A stretch of DNA of 64,000 nucleotides, from assembly GCF_002939865.1 (NCBI RefSeq), contig NZ_MDEE01000026.1, forward strand, positions 1 through 64,000. The letters run 5' to 3'. The notes under the pieces are model-generated. The model made no database searches. It was given only the letters and a program-made list of their open reading frames with translations, and was not told the origin of the DNA. Shown here piece by piece: positions 1 through 9,971 of the stretch. This stretch comes from Xanthomonas dyei. GTDB taxonomy: Bacteria > Pseudomonadota > Gammaproteobacteria > Xanthomonadales > Xanthomonadaceae. The stretch's first letter is position 1; each line of letters starts with the position of its first letter. The position numbers and the translations under genes are program-made.

Positions 1-342
1 GAGCAGGCGGTCCAGCAGGCCACCCAGCGCTACGTCCACGCGCAGCACTCTCTGGAAACAACGGCAACGCGGCGCATGTGGATCGCATCGATCGCTCTGT
101 TGGTGTCGGGCGTCTTGGGCCTTGGTGCGGTGGCTTACTCGATTGGCATCATCGATGAGAAACGCAACGAGCTGGTGCAGCTTCGCGCCTCGATCGATTA
201 TTGGGAGCGAGTCGCACGCGCGGACTTGGCCCCTTGCGGAGAGGATCGGCTCTGCGCCACGTTCGAGAAGAACGGACCGCGTTACGGCAATCAGAGGCAA
301 TACAGAGCGATCAACTTGCGCGCCGCACCAACTGCGCAGTAA
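1..342 (+). CDS. C-terminal fragment of a one-TM membrane protein (possibly plasmid-mobilisation accessory)
   Basis: The frame is open from base 1 and stops at 340-342, so the gene very likely begins outside the window; an internal ATG at 76 would give an 88-residue product. Visible parts are a polar N-terminal stretch rich in Gln/Thr, one hydrophobic helix (IASIALLVSGVLGLGAVAY), a short coiled-coil-like segment (EKRNELVQLRASIDYW) and a C-terminal region with a Cys pair (CGEDRLC) followed by PRYG. That layout (helix, coiled coil, CG..LC, PRYG) reminds me of the small accessory proteins encoded beside MobA relaxases on plasmids and integrated elements, but this is recall of a pattern, not a firm assignment. 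The rest of any mobile element would lie left of the window. The frame is certain to be open; the function is not. Confidence 0.45.
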   Translation, partial: EQAVQQATQRYVHAQHSLETTATRRMWIASIALLVSGVLGLGAVAYSIGIIDEKRNELVQLRASIDYWERVARADLAPCGEDRLCATFEKNGPRYGNQRQYRAINLRAAPTAQ

Positions 343-466
343 TACTGCAACCAGCATTGATCCTGTTGCCCAAACGGCTGCGACAAAGGGCCTGCTTCTG
401 GAGTTGCGCGCTCTCCAAAATGCGATGGGATGAAGCGGAAAGAGACGCAGGCGCTGACGGCCGCGC

Positions 467-3400
467 TTATGCGTGCCCGCCCACCGATGGCGTGGTTGCC
501 TCCAGGGTTTCCAGCTCGCGTGCGACCGCTTCCGGCGACTTGGTGTACGGGGCGATCAGGCTGTAGAACGCCGGCACCACGTACAGCGACAGCAACGTGG
601 ACAGCGACACACCGAAGATCACCACCACACCGATGGTGGCGCGGCTGGCCGAGCCGGGCCCGCCGGCCACTACCAGCGGAATCGCGCCGACCACCGTGGC
701 GATCGACGTCATCAGGATCGGGCGCAACCGCACCGAGGCCGATTCCACAATGGCCTGATGCACGCTGCGGCCTTCGTCGCGCAATTGATTGGCGAACTCC
801 ACAATCAAAATGCCGTTCTTCGCCGCCAGGCCCACCAGCATCACGATGCCGATCTGACTGAACAGGTTGAGCGTGCCGCCGGTGAGCCACAGCCCGACCA
901 ATGCACCCAGCACCGCCAGCGGCACGGTGAGCATGATCACCAGCGGATGGGCGAAGCTTTCGAACTGCGCAGCCAGCACCAGATACACCACCAGCAAGGC
1001 CATGCCGAAGGTCAGCAATACCGCGCTGCCGGATTGCTGGTATTCGCGCGATTCGCCCTTCCAGTCCAGCTGCGCGTATTCCGGCAGTTCTTCCTGCGCG
1101 GCCTGCTGCGCCCAGGCGATGGCATCGCCCAACGGGTAGCCCGGCGCCAGACCAGCGGTAATGGTGATCGCGCGCAGGCGATTGAAGCGGTTCAAGGTGC
1201 CGGCTTCGGCCACTTCGCTCAAGCTCACCAGGTTGGACAGCGGAATCAGCTCGCCACGGCTGGAGCGCACGCGGATGGCGGTAAGGTCCTCCGGCGACAT
1301 GCGGCCTTCGCGCCCGGCCTGCAGCATCACGTCGTATTCCTCGCCGTTGTCGACGAAAGTGGTGACGCGGCGCGAGCCCATCATCGCCTCCAGCGCGCCA
1401 CCGATGGCGGTCACCGGCACGCCCAGATCGGCCGCGCGCAGGCGGTCGATGTTGACGCGCATTTGCGGGCGGGTTTCCTTGTAATCCGAGTCCGGGCCGA
1501 CCAGGCCGGGATTGGCTTCCATGCGCTGCAGGATGCGGTCGCGCCACTGCGCGATCTCGGCATAGTCCGGGCCACCGAGCACCAACTGGAATGGTTGGCC
1601 ACGGCTGCGCACCAGGCCGCCACTGACCTGCGTGCGCGCACGCACGCCGCTGAGCACGCTGAGCTTTTGTTGCAGCTCATCGGCCACTTCGGTGGTGGGG
1701 CGTGTGCGTTTTTCCCAGTCCTGCAAGAACACGCTGACGCGGCCGGTGTGCATTTCCTCGCTGCTGCCGAAGCCGCCGGGCACGCGCGGGTTGGCGCGCA
1801 CGATGGGTTTGTCCGGGCCCACGTACGGGCGCAGGATGTCTTCGACCTGATGCATCTGCCCGACGGTGTAATCGAAGCCGGCGCCTTCGGGGCCGTCGAT
1901 CATGATCTGGAAATTGCCGCGATCTTCCGCTGGCGCCAGTTCGGACGGAATACGGCTCATCAACCAGGCGCTGGCGCCCAAGGCCAGCAGCATGAGCAGC
2001 GCGAAAATCCAGGTGCGGTGCACGTGACGCTCCAGCGAGCGCCCGTACGCGCCGGACACCGCCTGCATGCGCCCGTTGAACCAATGATGGAACCGATTGG
2101 GTTTGGCCACGCTGTGCGAGCGCAGCAGCTTGGACGACATCATCGGCGTCAGCGTCAGCGCCACGAATGCCGAGATCGCCACCGCCGCGGCCAACGCCAC
2201 CGCCAACTCGCGGAACAAGCGCCCGGTATTGCCTTCCAGAAATCCCACCGGCAGAAACACCGCCACCAATACGGCGGTGGTGGCGATCACCGCGAATGCC
2301 ACCTGCCCGGTGCCGCGCCTGGCGGCCACCAAAGGCGGCTCGCCCAGATCGATGCGGCGCTGGATGTTTTCCACCACCACGATGGCATCGTCCACCACCA
2401 GGCCGATACACAGCACCAGCGCCAGCAAGGTGAGCAGGTTGATCGAGAAATCGAACGCGTACAGCGCAATGAATGCTGCGATCAGACACACCGGCACCGT
2501 GACCGCCGGAATCAGCGCCGCACGTGCGCTACCCAGAAACACCCAGATCACCACCAGCACCAGCACCACCGCTTCGATCAGGGTGTGATAGACGCGCTCC
2601 ACCGCCGCGTCGATGAAGGTGGTGGTGTCGAAGGCGACAAAGATGTTGGTGCCCTGCGGCAGCGACTTCTGCACTTCTTCGGCCTGCGCGCGCGCCTCAC
2701 GCGCCACATCCAGCGCGTTGGCGGTGGAGTTGCGCACGATGCCCAGGCCCACGTTGGGCACGCCATTGCTCTGGAAATAGGCGCGCCGTTCGGCCGAGGT
2801 CAACTCCACCTTGGCCACGTCGCCCAAGCGCACCACATAGCCGCCCTCGCCCTTGCTGAGCGGCAGCTTGGCGAAATCTTCCGGCTTGAGGTAGCTGCGC
2901 TCCACACGCAAGGTGAAATCGCGCTGCGCCGATTCGATGCTGCCGGCCGGCAACTCCACGTTTTCGTTCTGCAGCGCCGTTTCGACATCGGCCACGGTGA
3001 GTGCGCGTGCGGCCAGTTGGTCGCGGTCCAGCCAGATGCGCATCGCATAGCGCTGGCGTCCGCCGATGCGCACCTGCGCCACGCCATCCAGGCTGGAAAA
3101 GCGGTCAACGACATAGCGCTCGGCGTAGTCGGACAGCTGCAGCGTGTCCATCGTGCTGGAGCTCATGTTGAGCCACAGGATGGGGTCGGCGTCGGCTTCG
3201 ACCTTGGAGATTTCCGGCGGGCGCGCCTGGTCGGGCATGCGGTCGGAGACGCGGCTGACCGCATCGCGCACGTCGTTGGCGGCCGCTTCCACATCGCGCG
3301 ATTGCACGAACTCGATACTGATGTCGGACGAACCGTTACGACTGCGCGCTTCGATGGTGGCGATACCCTCGATACCGGCCAGCGCGTCTTCCAGCACCTG

Positions 3401-3592
3401 GGTGATGCGGCTTTCCACCACCGCTGCCGAGGCGCCGGTGTATTCCACATCCACCGAGACGATGGGTGGGTCGATCGCCGGCAGTTCTCGCAGCGTGAGG
3501 CGGGTGAACGACATCACTCCCAGCACGATCAGCAACAGACTCATCACCACCGCCATCACCGGGCGGGTAATGGACAGGTCGGAGAGCTTCAT
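467..3592 (-). CDS. RND efflux transporter permease (AcrB/MexB-type, 1041 aa)
   Basis: Inner-membrane, proton-driven drug/metabolite exporter of the resistance-nodulation-division superfamily. The 1041-residue length is the family norm. The N terminus MKLSDLSITRPVMAVV is the classic TM1 start; a large periplasmic loop spans roughly 35-330; TM2-TM6 follow from about 337; and the proton-relay Asp pair is at 401-402 in GLVVDDAIVVVEN. The second half repeats the fold with a loop at about 550-860 and ends in TM helices. The start codon overlaps the stop of the upstream adaptor gene by 4 bp (ATGA), so the two are translationally coupled. No outer-membrane channel gene lies beside them, so the pump presumably uses a TolC-like channel encoded elsewhere. 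Substrate cannot be inferred. Confidence 0.95.
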   Translation of the reverse strand: MKLSDLSITRPVMAVVMSLLLIVLGVMSFTRLTLRELPAIDPPIVSVDVEYTGASAAVVESRITQVLEDALAGIEGIATIEARSRNGSSDISIEFVQSRDVEAAANDVRDAVSRVSDRMPDQARPPEISKVEADADPILWLNMSSSTMDTLQLSDYAERYVVDRFSSLDGVAQVRIGGRQRYAMRIWLDRDQLAARALTVADVETALQNENVELPAGSIESAQRDFTLRVERSYLKPEDFAKLPLSKGEGGYVVRLGDVAKVELTSAERRAYFQSNGVPNVGLGIVRNSTANALDVAREARAQAEEVQKSLPQGTNIFVAFDTTTFIDAAVERVYHTLIEAVVLVLVVIWVFLGSARAALIPAVTVPVCLIAAFIALYAFDFSINLLTLLALVLCIGLVVDDAIVVVENIQRRIDLGEPPLVAARRGTGQVAFAVIATTAVLVAVFLPVGFLEGNTGRLFRELAVALAAAVAISAFVALTLTPMMSSKLLRSHSVAKPNRFHHWFNGRMQAVSGAYGRSLERHVHRTWIFALLMLLALGASAWLMSRIPSELAPAEDRGNFQIMIDGPEGAGFDYTVGQMHQVEDILRPYVGPDKPIVRANPRVPGGFGSSEEMHTGRVSVFLQDWEKRTRPTTEVADELQQKLSVLSGVRARTQVSGGLVRSRGQPFQLVLGGPDYAEIAQWRDRILQRMEANPGLVGPDSDYKETRPQMRVNIDRLRAADLGVPVTAIGGALEAMMGSRRVTTFVDNGEEYDVMLQAGREGRMSPEDLTAIRVRSSRGELIPLSNLVSLSEVAEAGTLNRFNRLRAITITAGLAPGYPLGDAIAWAQQAAQEELPEYAQLDWKGESREYQQSGSAVLLTFGMALLVVYLVLAAQFESFAHPLVIMLTVPLAVLGALVGLWLTGGTLNLFSQIGIVMLVGLAAKNGILIVEFANQLRDEGRSVHQAIVESASVRLRPILMTSIATVVGAIPLVVAGGPGSASRATIGVVVIFGVSLSTLLSLYVVPAFYSLIAPYTKSPEAVARELETLEATTPSVGGHA

Positions 3593-4659
3593 TGTGCCGC
3601 TGCCTGCGGACGCACCGACGCGGGCGCGGCCTGGTCGACCACCTTCAGGCCCGGACGCAGCTTGCCGGTGCCGTCCACCACGATGCGCTCACCGGCCGTG
3701 ACGCCCTCCAGAACCTCCACCTTGCCATCGCGCCGCTCGCCCAGCCGCACATCGGCACGCTCCACGCTGCTGTCGGGTTTGACCCGGAACACGTACGACT
3801 CGCGCCCCACCTGCACCACCGCAATCTCCGGGATCACCAGCGCCTGCCGCGCCGGCTGCAGCAGCCGCACATCCAGCAGCATGCCCGGACGCAGGCGCCG
3901 ATCGTCGTTGGGGAAATCGGCCCGCACGGTCACCGAGCGGGTGGTCTCGTCGATGCGCGAATCGATCGCGGCAACGATGCCGTCGAAGCGCGCACCCGGA
4001 TACGCCGCCGCGGTGCCATTGACGGTATTGCCGAGCTGCACCAGGCCGAACTGCGATTCCGGCACCTGAAAATCCACGTACATGCGCGCCACATCGTCCA
4101 ACGTGGCGATCACGGTGGTCGAGGTGATCAACGACCCCGGGCTGATCTGGCGGATGCCCAGCACGCCGGAGAACGGCGCGCGCACTTCGCGGTCGGTGAT
4201 TTCCGCGCGCATCTGCTGCACCCGCGCCTGCGCCGCGTCGCGCAGGGCGCGCTGGGTGTCGACCGTGGACTTGGCGACCAATTGCTGGCCAACCAGACTC
4301 AACTGGCGACGGTAGAGCTGGTCGGTTTCCTCAAAGGTGGCTTGCGCGGCGGTCAACGCGGCCTGCTGCGAATTGCCGCGCAGCCGCAGCAGCAACTGCC
4401 CCGCCTTGACCTCATCGCCGCTGTCGAAATTGACCTGCTCGACCACATCGCTGACCGCTGCAGTGAGCGCGACCGATTCGCGCGCACGTACGGTGGCGAT
4501 CGATTGCACGGTGGAGTTCCAGGGCTGCACCGCCACCGGCTGCACCACCACCGGGATAGGCTTGGCAGCGGCCGGCGCGCTGGCCTGGCGGGCACAACCG
4601 GACAGCCATACGGCCAACAAGAGCGCGGCGCAACTGCGCGCGCTGGGCAGAACAAGCAT
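3589..4659 (-). CDS. RND efflux periplasmic adaptor lipoprotein (membrane fusion protein, 356 aa)
   Basis: Links the RND permease to an outer-membrane channel. The N terminus is a lipoprotein signal with lipobox LSGC (Cys about residue 22), so the mature protein is probably anchored by lipid in the inner membrane. The order of parts is typical: first lipoyl half (VNFDSGDEVKAGQLLLRL), an alpha-helical hairpin (about 95-150), second lipoyl half (VRAPFSGVLGIRQISPG), beta-barrel domain and membrane-proximal domain. It is first in the two-gene operon and overlaps the permease by 4 bp. About 250 bp separate its start from the end of cysNC, which runs in the same direction, so it may have its own promoter there. 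No regulator gene is adjacent. Confidence 0.93.
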   Translation of the reverse strand: MLVLPSARSCAALLLAVWLSGCARQASAPAAAKPIPVVVQPVAVQPWNSTVQSIATVRARESVALTAAVSDVVEQVNFDSGDEVKAGQLLLRLRGNSQQAALTAAQATFEETDQLYRRQLSLVGQQLVAKSTVDTQRALRDAAQARVQQMRAEITDREVRAPFSGVLGIRQISPGSLITSTTVIATLDDVARMYVDFQVPESQFGLVQLGNTVNGTAAAYPGARFDGIVAAIDSRIDETTRSVTVRADFPNDDRRLRPGMLLDVRLLQPARQALVIPEIAVVQVGRESYVFRVKPDSSVERADVRLGERRDGKVEVLEGVTAGERIVVDGTGKLRPGLKVVDQAAPASVRPQAAAQ

Positions 4660-4912
4660 CAGAACATCCTGGCGGGGTACCGCGAAAGTGTACCGACCTC
4701 ACCGCCATGCGTTGACAGAAAGGGCGCGCTTTGCACCATGACCAACGACCCTTGCTGTCGTCGTCATGATGCGCTGGTCGGCGCGGCCCTCGACACTGCA
4801 TACCACCGCCCGGGCACGCCCGATGGCGCAAACCCGCGCGGTCACTCCACGCTGGGGTCTGGCGCCACGCGCACTACGCGGGAGACGGGGTGCCACGTCC
4901 TGATGCCTGCGC

Positions 4913-6925
4913 TCAGCGCTCCAGCCCCAGAAACTCGAGCACGTGGCGCGCCAGCGCCTCTACATTCTCACCATCGGCGTGAAGATGGATCTCCGGCGTC
5001 TCGGGCGCCTCGTACGGCGAGTCGATTCCGGTGAAATTGGGGATCTGCCCGGCCCGCGCCTTGCGGTACAACCCTTTCACGTCGCGCGCTTCCGCCACCG
5101 CCAGCGGCACATCCACGAACACTTCGACAAACTCGCCCGTATCGAAACGCTCGCGCGCCAGTTGCCGCTCGGCACGGAACGGCGAGATGAAACTGACCAG
5201 CACGATCAGGCCGGCATCGGCCATCAGGCGCGCCACTTCGGCCACGCGGCGGATGTTTTCCACGCGGTCTTCGTCGGTAAAGCCCAGATCGCGGTTGAGC
5301 CCATGGCGCACGTTGTCGCCATCCAGGATGAAGGTGTGATAGCCCAAGGCATGCAGGCGCTTGTCGACCAGGTTGGCGACAGTGGATTTGCCCGCCCCCG
5401 ACAGGCCGGTGAACCACAGCACGCGCGGCGCCTGGCCCTTGATGCGCGCACGGGCGCTGCGGTCCACCTCCAGATGCTGCCAATGCACATTGCCGGCGCG
5501 GCGCAACGCAAACTCCAGCGTGCCCGCGGCCACGGTGGCATTGCTTTGCCGGTCGATCAGGATGAAGCCGCCGAGCGCACGGTTGCGGGCGTACGGCGCG
5601 AAGGCGATGGGCTCGTCCAAGGCGAGATTGCAGTAGCCCACTTCGTTGAGTTCCAGCCGCTTGGCCGCCAGCCGCTCCTGCGTATTCACATCGACCTTGT
5701 GCTTGATCTCGCTGACGCTCACGGTGACCGTGCGGGTGCCGATCTTGAGCCAGTACGGGCGGCCGGGCAGCAGCGCGGCATCGTCCATCCACAGCAGATG
5801 CGCGGCGAACTGGTCGGCCACTTCCGGCGGGTCGTCGATGGCGGCGACGATGTCGCCACGGCTGATATCGATCTCGTCGCGTAGCGTCAGCGTCACCGCC
5901 TGCCCTGCGCGTGCGCTGGCCACCGCGCCATTGGCATCCAGCACCGCAGCCACCTGCGAACGCCGCCCCGATGGCACCACCACCACGGCATCGCCCACGC
6001 GCACCTGGCCGGACGCGATGGTGCCGGCATAGCCGCGGAACTGTGAGTTGGGGCGGTTGACCCACTGCACCGGCAAGCGCAGGCCGCTGCCGGCCTCGGG
6101 CGGCTCGATCTGCACGCTGTCCAGATGCTGCAGCAGATGCGGGCCGCTGTACCACGGCATGCGGGTGGAGGCGCTGGACAGGTTCTCGCCGGCCAGCGCC
6201 GACAACGGGATGCACTGCACATCGGCAATGCCCAGCTGCGCCGCCAGCGCGCGGTAGCCCTCGGCGATGGCGCTGAAGACATCGGCGTCGTAGTCCACCA
6301 GATCCATCTTGTTGACCGCCAGCACCACATGGCGGATGCCCAGCAACGACACGATGTAGCTGTGCCGGCGCGTCTGCGCGAGCAAGCCCTTGCGCGCGTC
6401 CACCAGCACCACCGCCACATCGGCGGTGGATGCGCCGGTGGCCATGTTGCGCGTGTATTGCTCGTGGCCGGGGCAGTCGGCGACGATGAATTTGCGTTGG
6501 TCGGTATCGAAATAGCGGTACGCCACATCGATGGTGATGCCCTGCTCGCGCTCGGCCGCCAGCCCGTCCATCAGCAACGCGTAATCGATGCCCTCGCCTT
6601 GCGTGCCGTGCCGCCGGCTATCGCTTTCCAGCGCCGCCAGCTGATCGTCGAACAAGCGCTTACTGTCGTAAAGCAAGCGTCCGATCAAGGTGCTCTTGCC
6701 ATCGTCCACGCTGCCGCAGGTGATGAAGCGCAGCAGCGGTTTGGATTCGTGCTGCTGGAGGTAAGTGTCGATGGAGTCGCTCTCTCGGGACTCGGGACCG
6801 GGGACCGGGGACCCGAAAAAGCCAGAGGCGATCGCGCCGTCGGCATGACACTGGTGTTCCCGGGTCCCGAGTCCCCGGTCCCCGGTCCCGGCATCTCCAT
6901 TCCCATTTTCCCATTCACTGCCCAT
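4913..6925 (-). CDS. cysNC: CysNC: sulfate adenylyltransferase GTPase subunit fused to APS kinase (670 aa)
   Basis: CysN drives, by GTP hydrolysis, the CysD reaction sulfate + ATP to APS; CysC phosphorylates APS to PAPS. The GTPase half shows the P-loop GSVDDGKST (71-79), DCPGHEQYT and NKMDL. The kinase half starts near residue 500 with its own P-loop GLSGAGKST (507-515) and the [10 protein letters not shown] segment. I place the start at the ATG that shares its A with the cysD stop (TGATG). No ATG, GTG or TTG lies in frame between that ATG and the conserved region, so residues about 10-48 (rich in Gly, Pro, Asp, Arg) must be translated; they are encoded by a palindromic repeat absent from ordinary CysN. 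E. coli CysN has its P-loop about 37 residues nearer the N terminus. Confidence 0.95.
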   Translation of the reverse strand: MGSEWENGNGDAGTGDRGLGTREHQCHADGAIASGFFGSPVPGPESRESDSIDTYLQQHESKPLLRFITCGSVDDGKSTLIGRLLYDSKRLFDDQLAALESDSRRHGTQGEGIDYALLMDGLAAEREQGITIDVAYRYFDTDQRKFIVADCPGHEQYTRNMATGASTADVAVVLVDARKGLLAQTRRHSYIVSLLGIRHVVLAVNKMDLVDYDADVFSAIAEGYRALAAQLGIADVQCIPLSALAGENLSSASTRMPWYSGPHLLQHLDSVQIEPPEAGSGLRLPVQWVNRPNSQFRGYAGTIASGQVRVGDAVVVVPSGRRSQVAAVLDANGAVASARAGQAVTLTLRDEIDISRGDIVAAIDDPPEVADQFAAHLLWMDDAALLPGRPYWLKIGTRTVTVSVSEIKHKVDVNTQERLAAKRLELNEVGYCNLALDEPIAFAPYARNRALGGFILIDRQSNATVAAGTLEFALRRAGNVHWQHLEVDRSARARIKGQAPRVLWFTGLSGAGKSTVANLVDKRLHALGYHTFILDGDNVRHGLNRDLGFTDEDRVENIRRVAEVARLMADAGLIVLVSFISPFRAERQLARERFDTGEFVEVFVDVPLAVAEARDVKGLYRKARAGQIPNFTGIDSPYEAPETPEIHLHADGENVEALARHVLEFLGLER
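6782..6890. repeat. Palindromic GGGACCGGGGACTCGGG repeat inside the 5' end of cysNC
   Basis: Two inverted arms, about 6782-6813 and 6855-6890, built from GGGACCGGGGAC/TCGGGAC units, surround a roughly 40-base centre. The unit resembles the GGGAATCGGGAAT arms found between cysJ and cysI. Its length keeps the cysNC frame open, so it is translated as a low-complexity N-terminal extension. The RNA could form a strong stem-loop just after the cysNC start. Confidence 0.75.
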
Positions 6926-7833
6926 CAGAAATACCCCTCGAGCTTTTTCTGTTCCATCGATGCGCCGGGTGCGTGGTCGATCATGCGACCCTGGCGTTCG
7001 GAGCTGGTGCTGACCAGCATTTCGGCGATCACCGCTTCCAGGGTGTCGGCGGTGGAGTCGATCGCGCCGGTCAGCGGGTAACAACCCAGCGTGCGGAAGC
7101 GCACCGAGCGCAGCTGCGGGGTTTCGCCCGGCTGCAGTGGCAGGCGCTCGTCGTCGACCATGATCAACGCACCGTCGCGCTCCACGACCGGGCGCGCTGC
7201 GGCGAAATACAGCGGCACCACCGGGATCTTTTCGCGGTAGATGTACAGCCAGATATCCAGCTCGGTCCAGTTGGACAACGGAAACACGCGCACGCTCTCG
7301 CCGGGTTTGGTACGGGCGTTGTAGAGGTTCCACAGTTCCGGACGCTGGTTTTTCGGGTCCCAGCGATGGCGCGCGTTGCGGAACGAAAACACCCGCTCCT
7401 TGGCGCGCGATTTTTCTTCGTCGCGCCGTGCACCGCCGATCGCCGCATCGAACGCGCCCTGCTCCAGCGCCTGCTTCAGGCCCTGGGTCTTCATGATGTC
7501 GGTGTGCACCGCGGCGCCGTGAGTGATCGGGCCGATGTCCTGCGCGATGCCATCGGGGTTGATGTGCACGCGCAGATCCACCCCGGTTTCGGCCGCGCGG
7601 CGGTCGCGGAAGGCGATCATCTCGCGGAATTTCCAGCGCGTGTCCACGTGCAGCAGCGGGATCGGCGGCGGCGACGGCGCAAACGCCTTGAGCAACAGAT
7701 GCAGCAGTACCGAGCTGTCCTTGCCGACCGAATACAGCATCACCGGGGCCCGAAACTCGGCGGCGACCTCGCGCAGGATGTGGATGCTTTCGGCTTCGAG
7801 CCGGTCGAGATGGGACAACGGGGGCAGGGTCAT
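6925..7833 (-). CDS. cysD: CysD, sulfate adenylyltransferase catalytic subunit (302 aa)
   Basis: With CysN forms ATP sulfurylase: sulfate + ATP to adenosine 5'-phosphosulfate, the first step of cytoplasmic sulfate assimilation. PP-loop ATPase family: the [12 protein letters not shown] motif lies near residue 35-46, and the family-typical [15 protein letters not shown] and [13 protein letters not shown] segments follow. I choose the ATG at 7833, giving [19 protein letters not shown], because this matches the N terminus and the 302-residue length of E. coli CysD; the open frame extends 50 codons further upstream but that part looks non-coding. The stop overlaps the cysNC start by one base. It is first in the cysD-cysNC operon and divergent from cysJIH. 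Confidence 0.96.
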   Translation of the reverse strand: MTLPPLSHLDRLEAESIHILREVAAEFRAPVMLYSVGKDSSVLLHLLLKAFAPSPPPIPLLHVDTRWKFREMIAFRDRRAAETGVDLRVHINPDGIAQDIGPITHGAAVHTDIMKTQGLKQALEQGAFDAAIGGARRDEEKSRAKERVFSFRNARHRWDPKNQRPELWNLYNARTKPGESVRVFPLSNWTELDIWLYIYREKIPVVPLYFAAARPVVERDGALIMVDDERLPLQPGETPQLRSVRFRTLGCYPLTGAIDSTADTLEAVIAEMLVSTSSERQGRMIDHAPGASMEQKKLEGYF

Positions 7834-8015
7834 CAGGGTGTCGGGAGCGGCGGCGGGCAAGACCAGCCGATGGTAGGCCAAGGCAGCGCAGTGTGTGGCG
7901 GGCAGATGTCTGCTTGAAATAAGCGGGCGGCATAACGCGATAACGGGTGATCCTTTCTGAACGCGCGAACGCTTCCCTAACATCGTTCATCCAAATCCCC
8001 CGCCCCTGGATCCGA
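7834..8015. promoter_or_regulatory. Divergent promoter region of cysD-cysNC and cysJIH
   Basis: This 182-bp gap must hold the start signals of both sulfate-assimilation operons and is the expected place for CysB binding. The AT-richer part lies at about 7910-7990. A GCTTAT core occurs on the minus strand at 7919-7924; the same hexamer core is found three times in the cysB-cysG intergenic region. Six bases alone are weak evidence, so the CysB assignment is inference. Confidence 0.5.
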
Positions 8016-9863
8016 ATGACCGCCGCCAGTTCCGCGCTACCGCCCAGCCCCTTGCCCGACGAGCGCAAGGCGCTGCTGGAACGGTTGGTCGACGGCCTGG
8101 ATACCGCAGCGCTGTGGTGGCTGTCCGGCTACACCGCCGGGCTGGCGCAGGGTCATCCGCCGCGCTCGCTGGCGGTGCTGCCGGGCGGGCAACCGCAGGC
8201 AGCCGCGCAGGACAGCCAGCGCCTGACCGTGCTGTACGGCAGCCAGACCGGCAATGCGCGCCGCCAAGCCGAGCAGCTGGCCGCCGATGCCGAGGCCGCC
8301 GGGCTGAGCGTGCGGCTGCTGCGCGCCGATGCCTACCCCACCCGCGAACTGGCTAACGAACGCCTGTTGTACGTGGTAATCAGCACCCAGGGCGAAGGCG
8401 ACCCGCCGGACGATGCGATCGGCCTGGTCGAATTCCTGACCGGCCGCCGCGCGCCCAAGCTGCCCGAGCTCAAGTACGCGGTGCTGGGCCTGGGCGATTC
8501 CAGCTATGCGGAGTTCTGCGGCATTGCGCGGCGCATCGACGACCGTCTGGCCGAGCTCGGCGCCAGCCGCGTGCAGCCGCGTGGCGAAGCCGACCTGGAC
8601 ATCGACAGCATCGCCGACCCATGGCGCGCGCAAGCGCTCACGCATGCGCGCGAGCTGCTCAAGAGCGCCCCGCACTCGGCCACGGTCACACCGTTGCGCA
8701 GCAACCCGGTGGCGCCGACGTGGTCGCACCAGCACCCGTTTGGCGCCGAGCTGCTGGCCAACCAGATCATCAGCGGGCGCGACTTCAAGGGCCCGGGCTT
8801 TCGCGTCTATGCACAGCCCGGCAAGCGGGTGCGGCATCTGGAATTTTCGCTGGAAGGTAGCGGCCTGAATTACGAGCCCGGCGATGCGCTGGGCATCGTG
8901 CATCGCAACCCGCCGGCGCTGGTGGACGCGGTGCTGCAGACCTTGCGGCTGGATGGTCATGCCGCGGTCACCGTCGGCGACCAGACGCTGGCCTTGAACG
9001 AGTGGCTGGCCACCCGGCGCGAACTGACCAAGCTGTCGCGGCCGTTTCTCACTGCCCATGCCGAACGCGCAGGCGCAGACGAGCTGCAGGCGCTGCTCAC
9101 CCCCACCCAGACTGCCGGCCTGGCGTCGTTGCTCTCCGATCATCAAGTGATCGACGTGCTGCGACGCTGGCCGGCGGATTGGGACCACGCCAGCCTGCTG
9201 GACACGTTGCGCCCGCTCACCCCGCGGCTGTACTCGATCGCCTCCAGCCGCAAGCGCGTGGGCGATGAAGTGCATCTGGCGGTGGATGAACTCAACTACC
9301 AGGCGCACGGGCACGCGCATCTGGGGTCGGCCAGCGGTTTTCTCGCCGCGCTTGGCGAAGGCGATACCGCACCGGTCTATATCGAACCCAACACCCGCTT
9401 CCGCGTGCCGGCCGACGCCGACCGCGACATCCTGATGATCGGCCCGGGCACCGGCGTGGCGCCGTTCCGCGGTTTCGTGCAGGAACGGGCCGAAACCGGC
9501 GCCAAGGGCCGCAACTGGCTATTCTTCGGCGCCCAGCATTTCAATACCGATTTCCTGTATCAGGCCGAGTGGCAGCAGGCCTTGCAACGCGGCGAGTTGC
9601 ACGCGCTGGACCTGGCGTTCTCGCGCGACCATGCCGAAAAAATCTACGTGCAACACCGCCTGCGCGAACGCGGCGCCGAGGTCTACGCCTGGCTGCAGGG
9701 CGGCGCGCATGTCTATGTCTGTGGCGCCATCGGCATGGGCAAGGATGTGCACGCCGCCTTGCTGGACGTCGTCACCACCCACGGCGCCCGCAGCGCCGAA
9801 GACGCCGCCGCATATCTCACTCAATTGCAGGTGGAGGGGCGATATGCGCGCGATGTGTATTAG
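8016..9863 (+). CDS. cysJ: CysJ, NADPH-sulfite reductase flavoprotein alpha subunit (615 aa)
   Basis: Passes electrons from NADPH through FAD and FMN to the CysI haemoprotein. The FMN-binding flavodoxin domain is at about 70-215 ([40 protein letters not shown]). The FAD domain shows RLYSIASS and the NADPH domain shows [18 protein letters not shown]; the C terminus ends YARDVY, matching the family ending in aromatic Tyr. I chose the ATG at 8016 ([14 protein letters not shown]); the frame opens further upstream into the divergent promoter. The length is close to E. coli CysJ (599). It is the first gene of cysJIH and is followed by an unusual 108-bp hairpin-forming gap before cysI. Confidence 0.95.
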   Translation: MTAASSALPPSPLPDERKALLERLVDGLDTAALWWLSGYTAGLAQGHPPRSLAVLPGGQPQAAAQDSQRLTVLYGSQTGNARRQAEQLAADAEAAGLSVRLLRADAYPTRELANERLLYVVISTQGEGDPPDDAIGLVEFLTGRRAPKLPELKYAVLGLGDSSYAEFCGIARRIDDRLAELGASRVQPRGEADLDIDSIADPWRAQALTHARELLKSAPHSATVTPLRSNPVAPTWSHQHPFGAELLANQIISGRDFKGPGFRVYAQPGKRVRHLEFSLEGSGLNYEPGDALGIVHRNPPALVDAVLQTLRLDGHAAVTVGDQTLALNEWLATRRELTKLSRPFLTAHAERAGADELQALLTPTQTAGLASLLSDHQVIDVLRRWPADWDHASLLDTLRPLTPRLYSIASSRKRVGDEVHLAVDELNYQAHGHAHLGSASGFLAALGEGDTAPVYIEPNTRFRVPADADRDILMIGPGTGVAPFRGFVQERAETGAKGRNWLFFGAQHFNTDFLYQAEWQQALQRGELHALDLAFSRDHAEKIYVQHRLRERGAEVYAWLQGGAHVYVCGAIGMGKDVHAALLDVVTTHGARSAEDAAAYLTQLQVEGRYARDVY

Positions 9864-9865
9864 TG

Positions 9866-9971
9866 CCGGGAATCGGGAGTGGGGAATCGGGAATTGGTAC
9901 AGCACTCACCTGACTTTTCCTGGCAGACCAAGCCGCTTTTTACGATTCCCTATTCCCCATTTCCGATTCCC
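9866..9971. repeat. Palindromic GGGAATCGGGAAT repeat between cysJ and cysI
   Basis: The left arm at about 9868-9895 (GGGAATCGGGAG, then GGGGAATCGGGAAT) is nearly perfectly complementary to the right arm at 9943-9970 (about 24 of 28 positions by eye). The right arm ends directly against the cysI ATG at 9972, so the sequence just upstream of that start is C/T-rich and has no visible Shine-Dalgarno. A transcript would fold into a long stem between the two subunit genes. Related half-elements occur at about 19231-19262, 22920-22937 and 30551-30583. Confidence 0.8.

Noticed and set aside
473..4069. 1198-codon open frame on the plus strand opposite the RND permease and adaptor
   Set aside because: It is rich in His, Gln, Arg and Ala with no domain pattern, a typical antisense shadow of high-GC genes; the minus-strand genes have complete family motifs.
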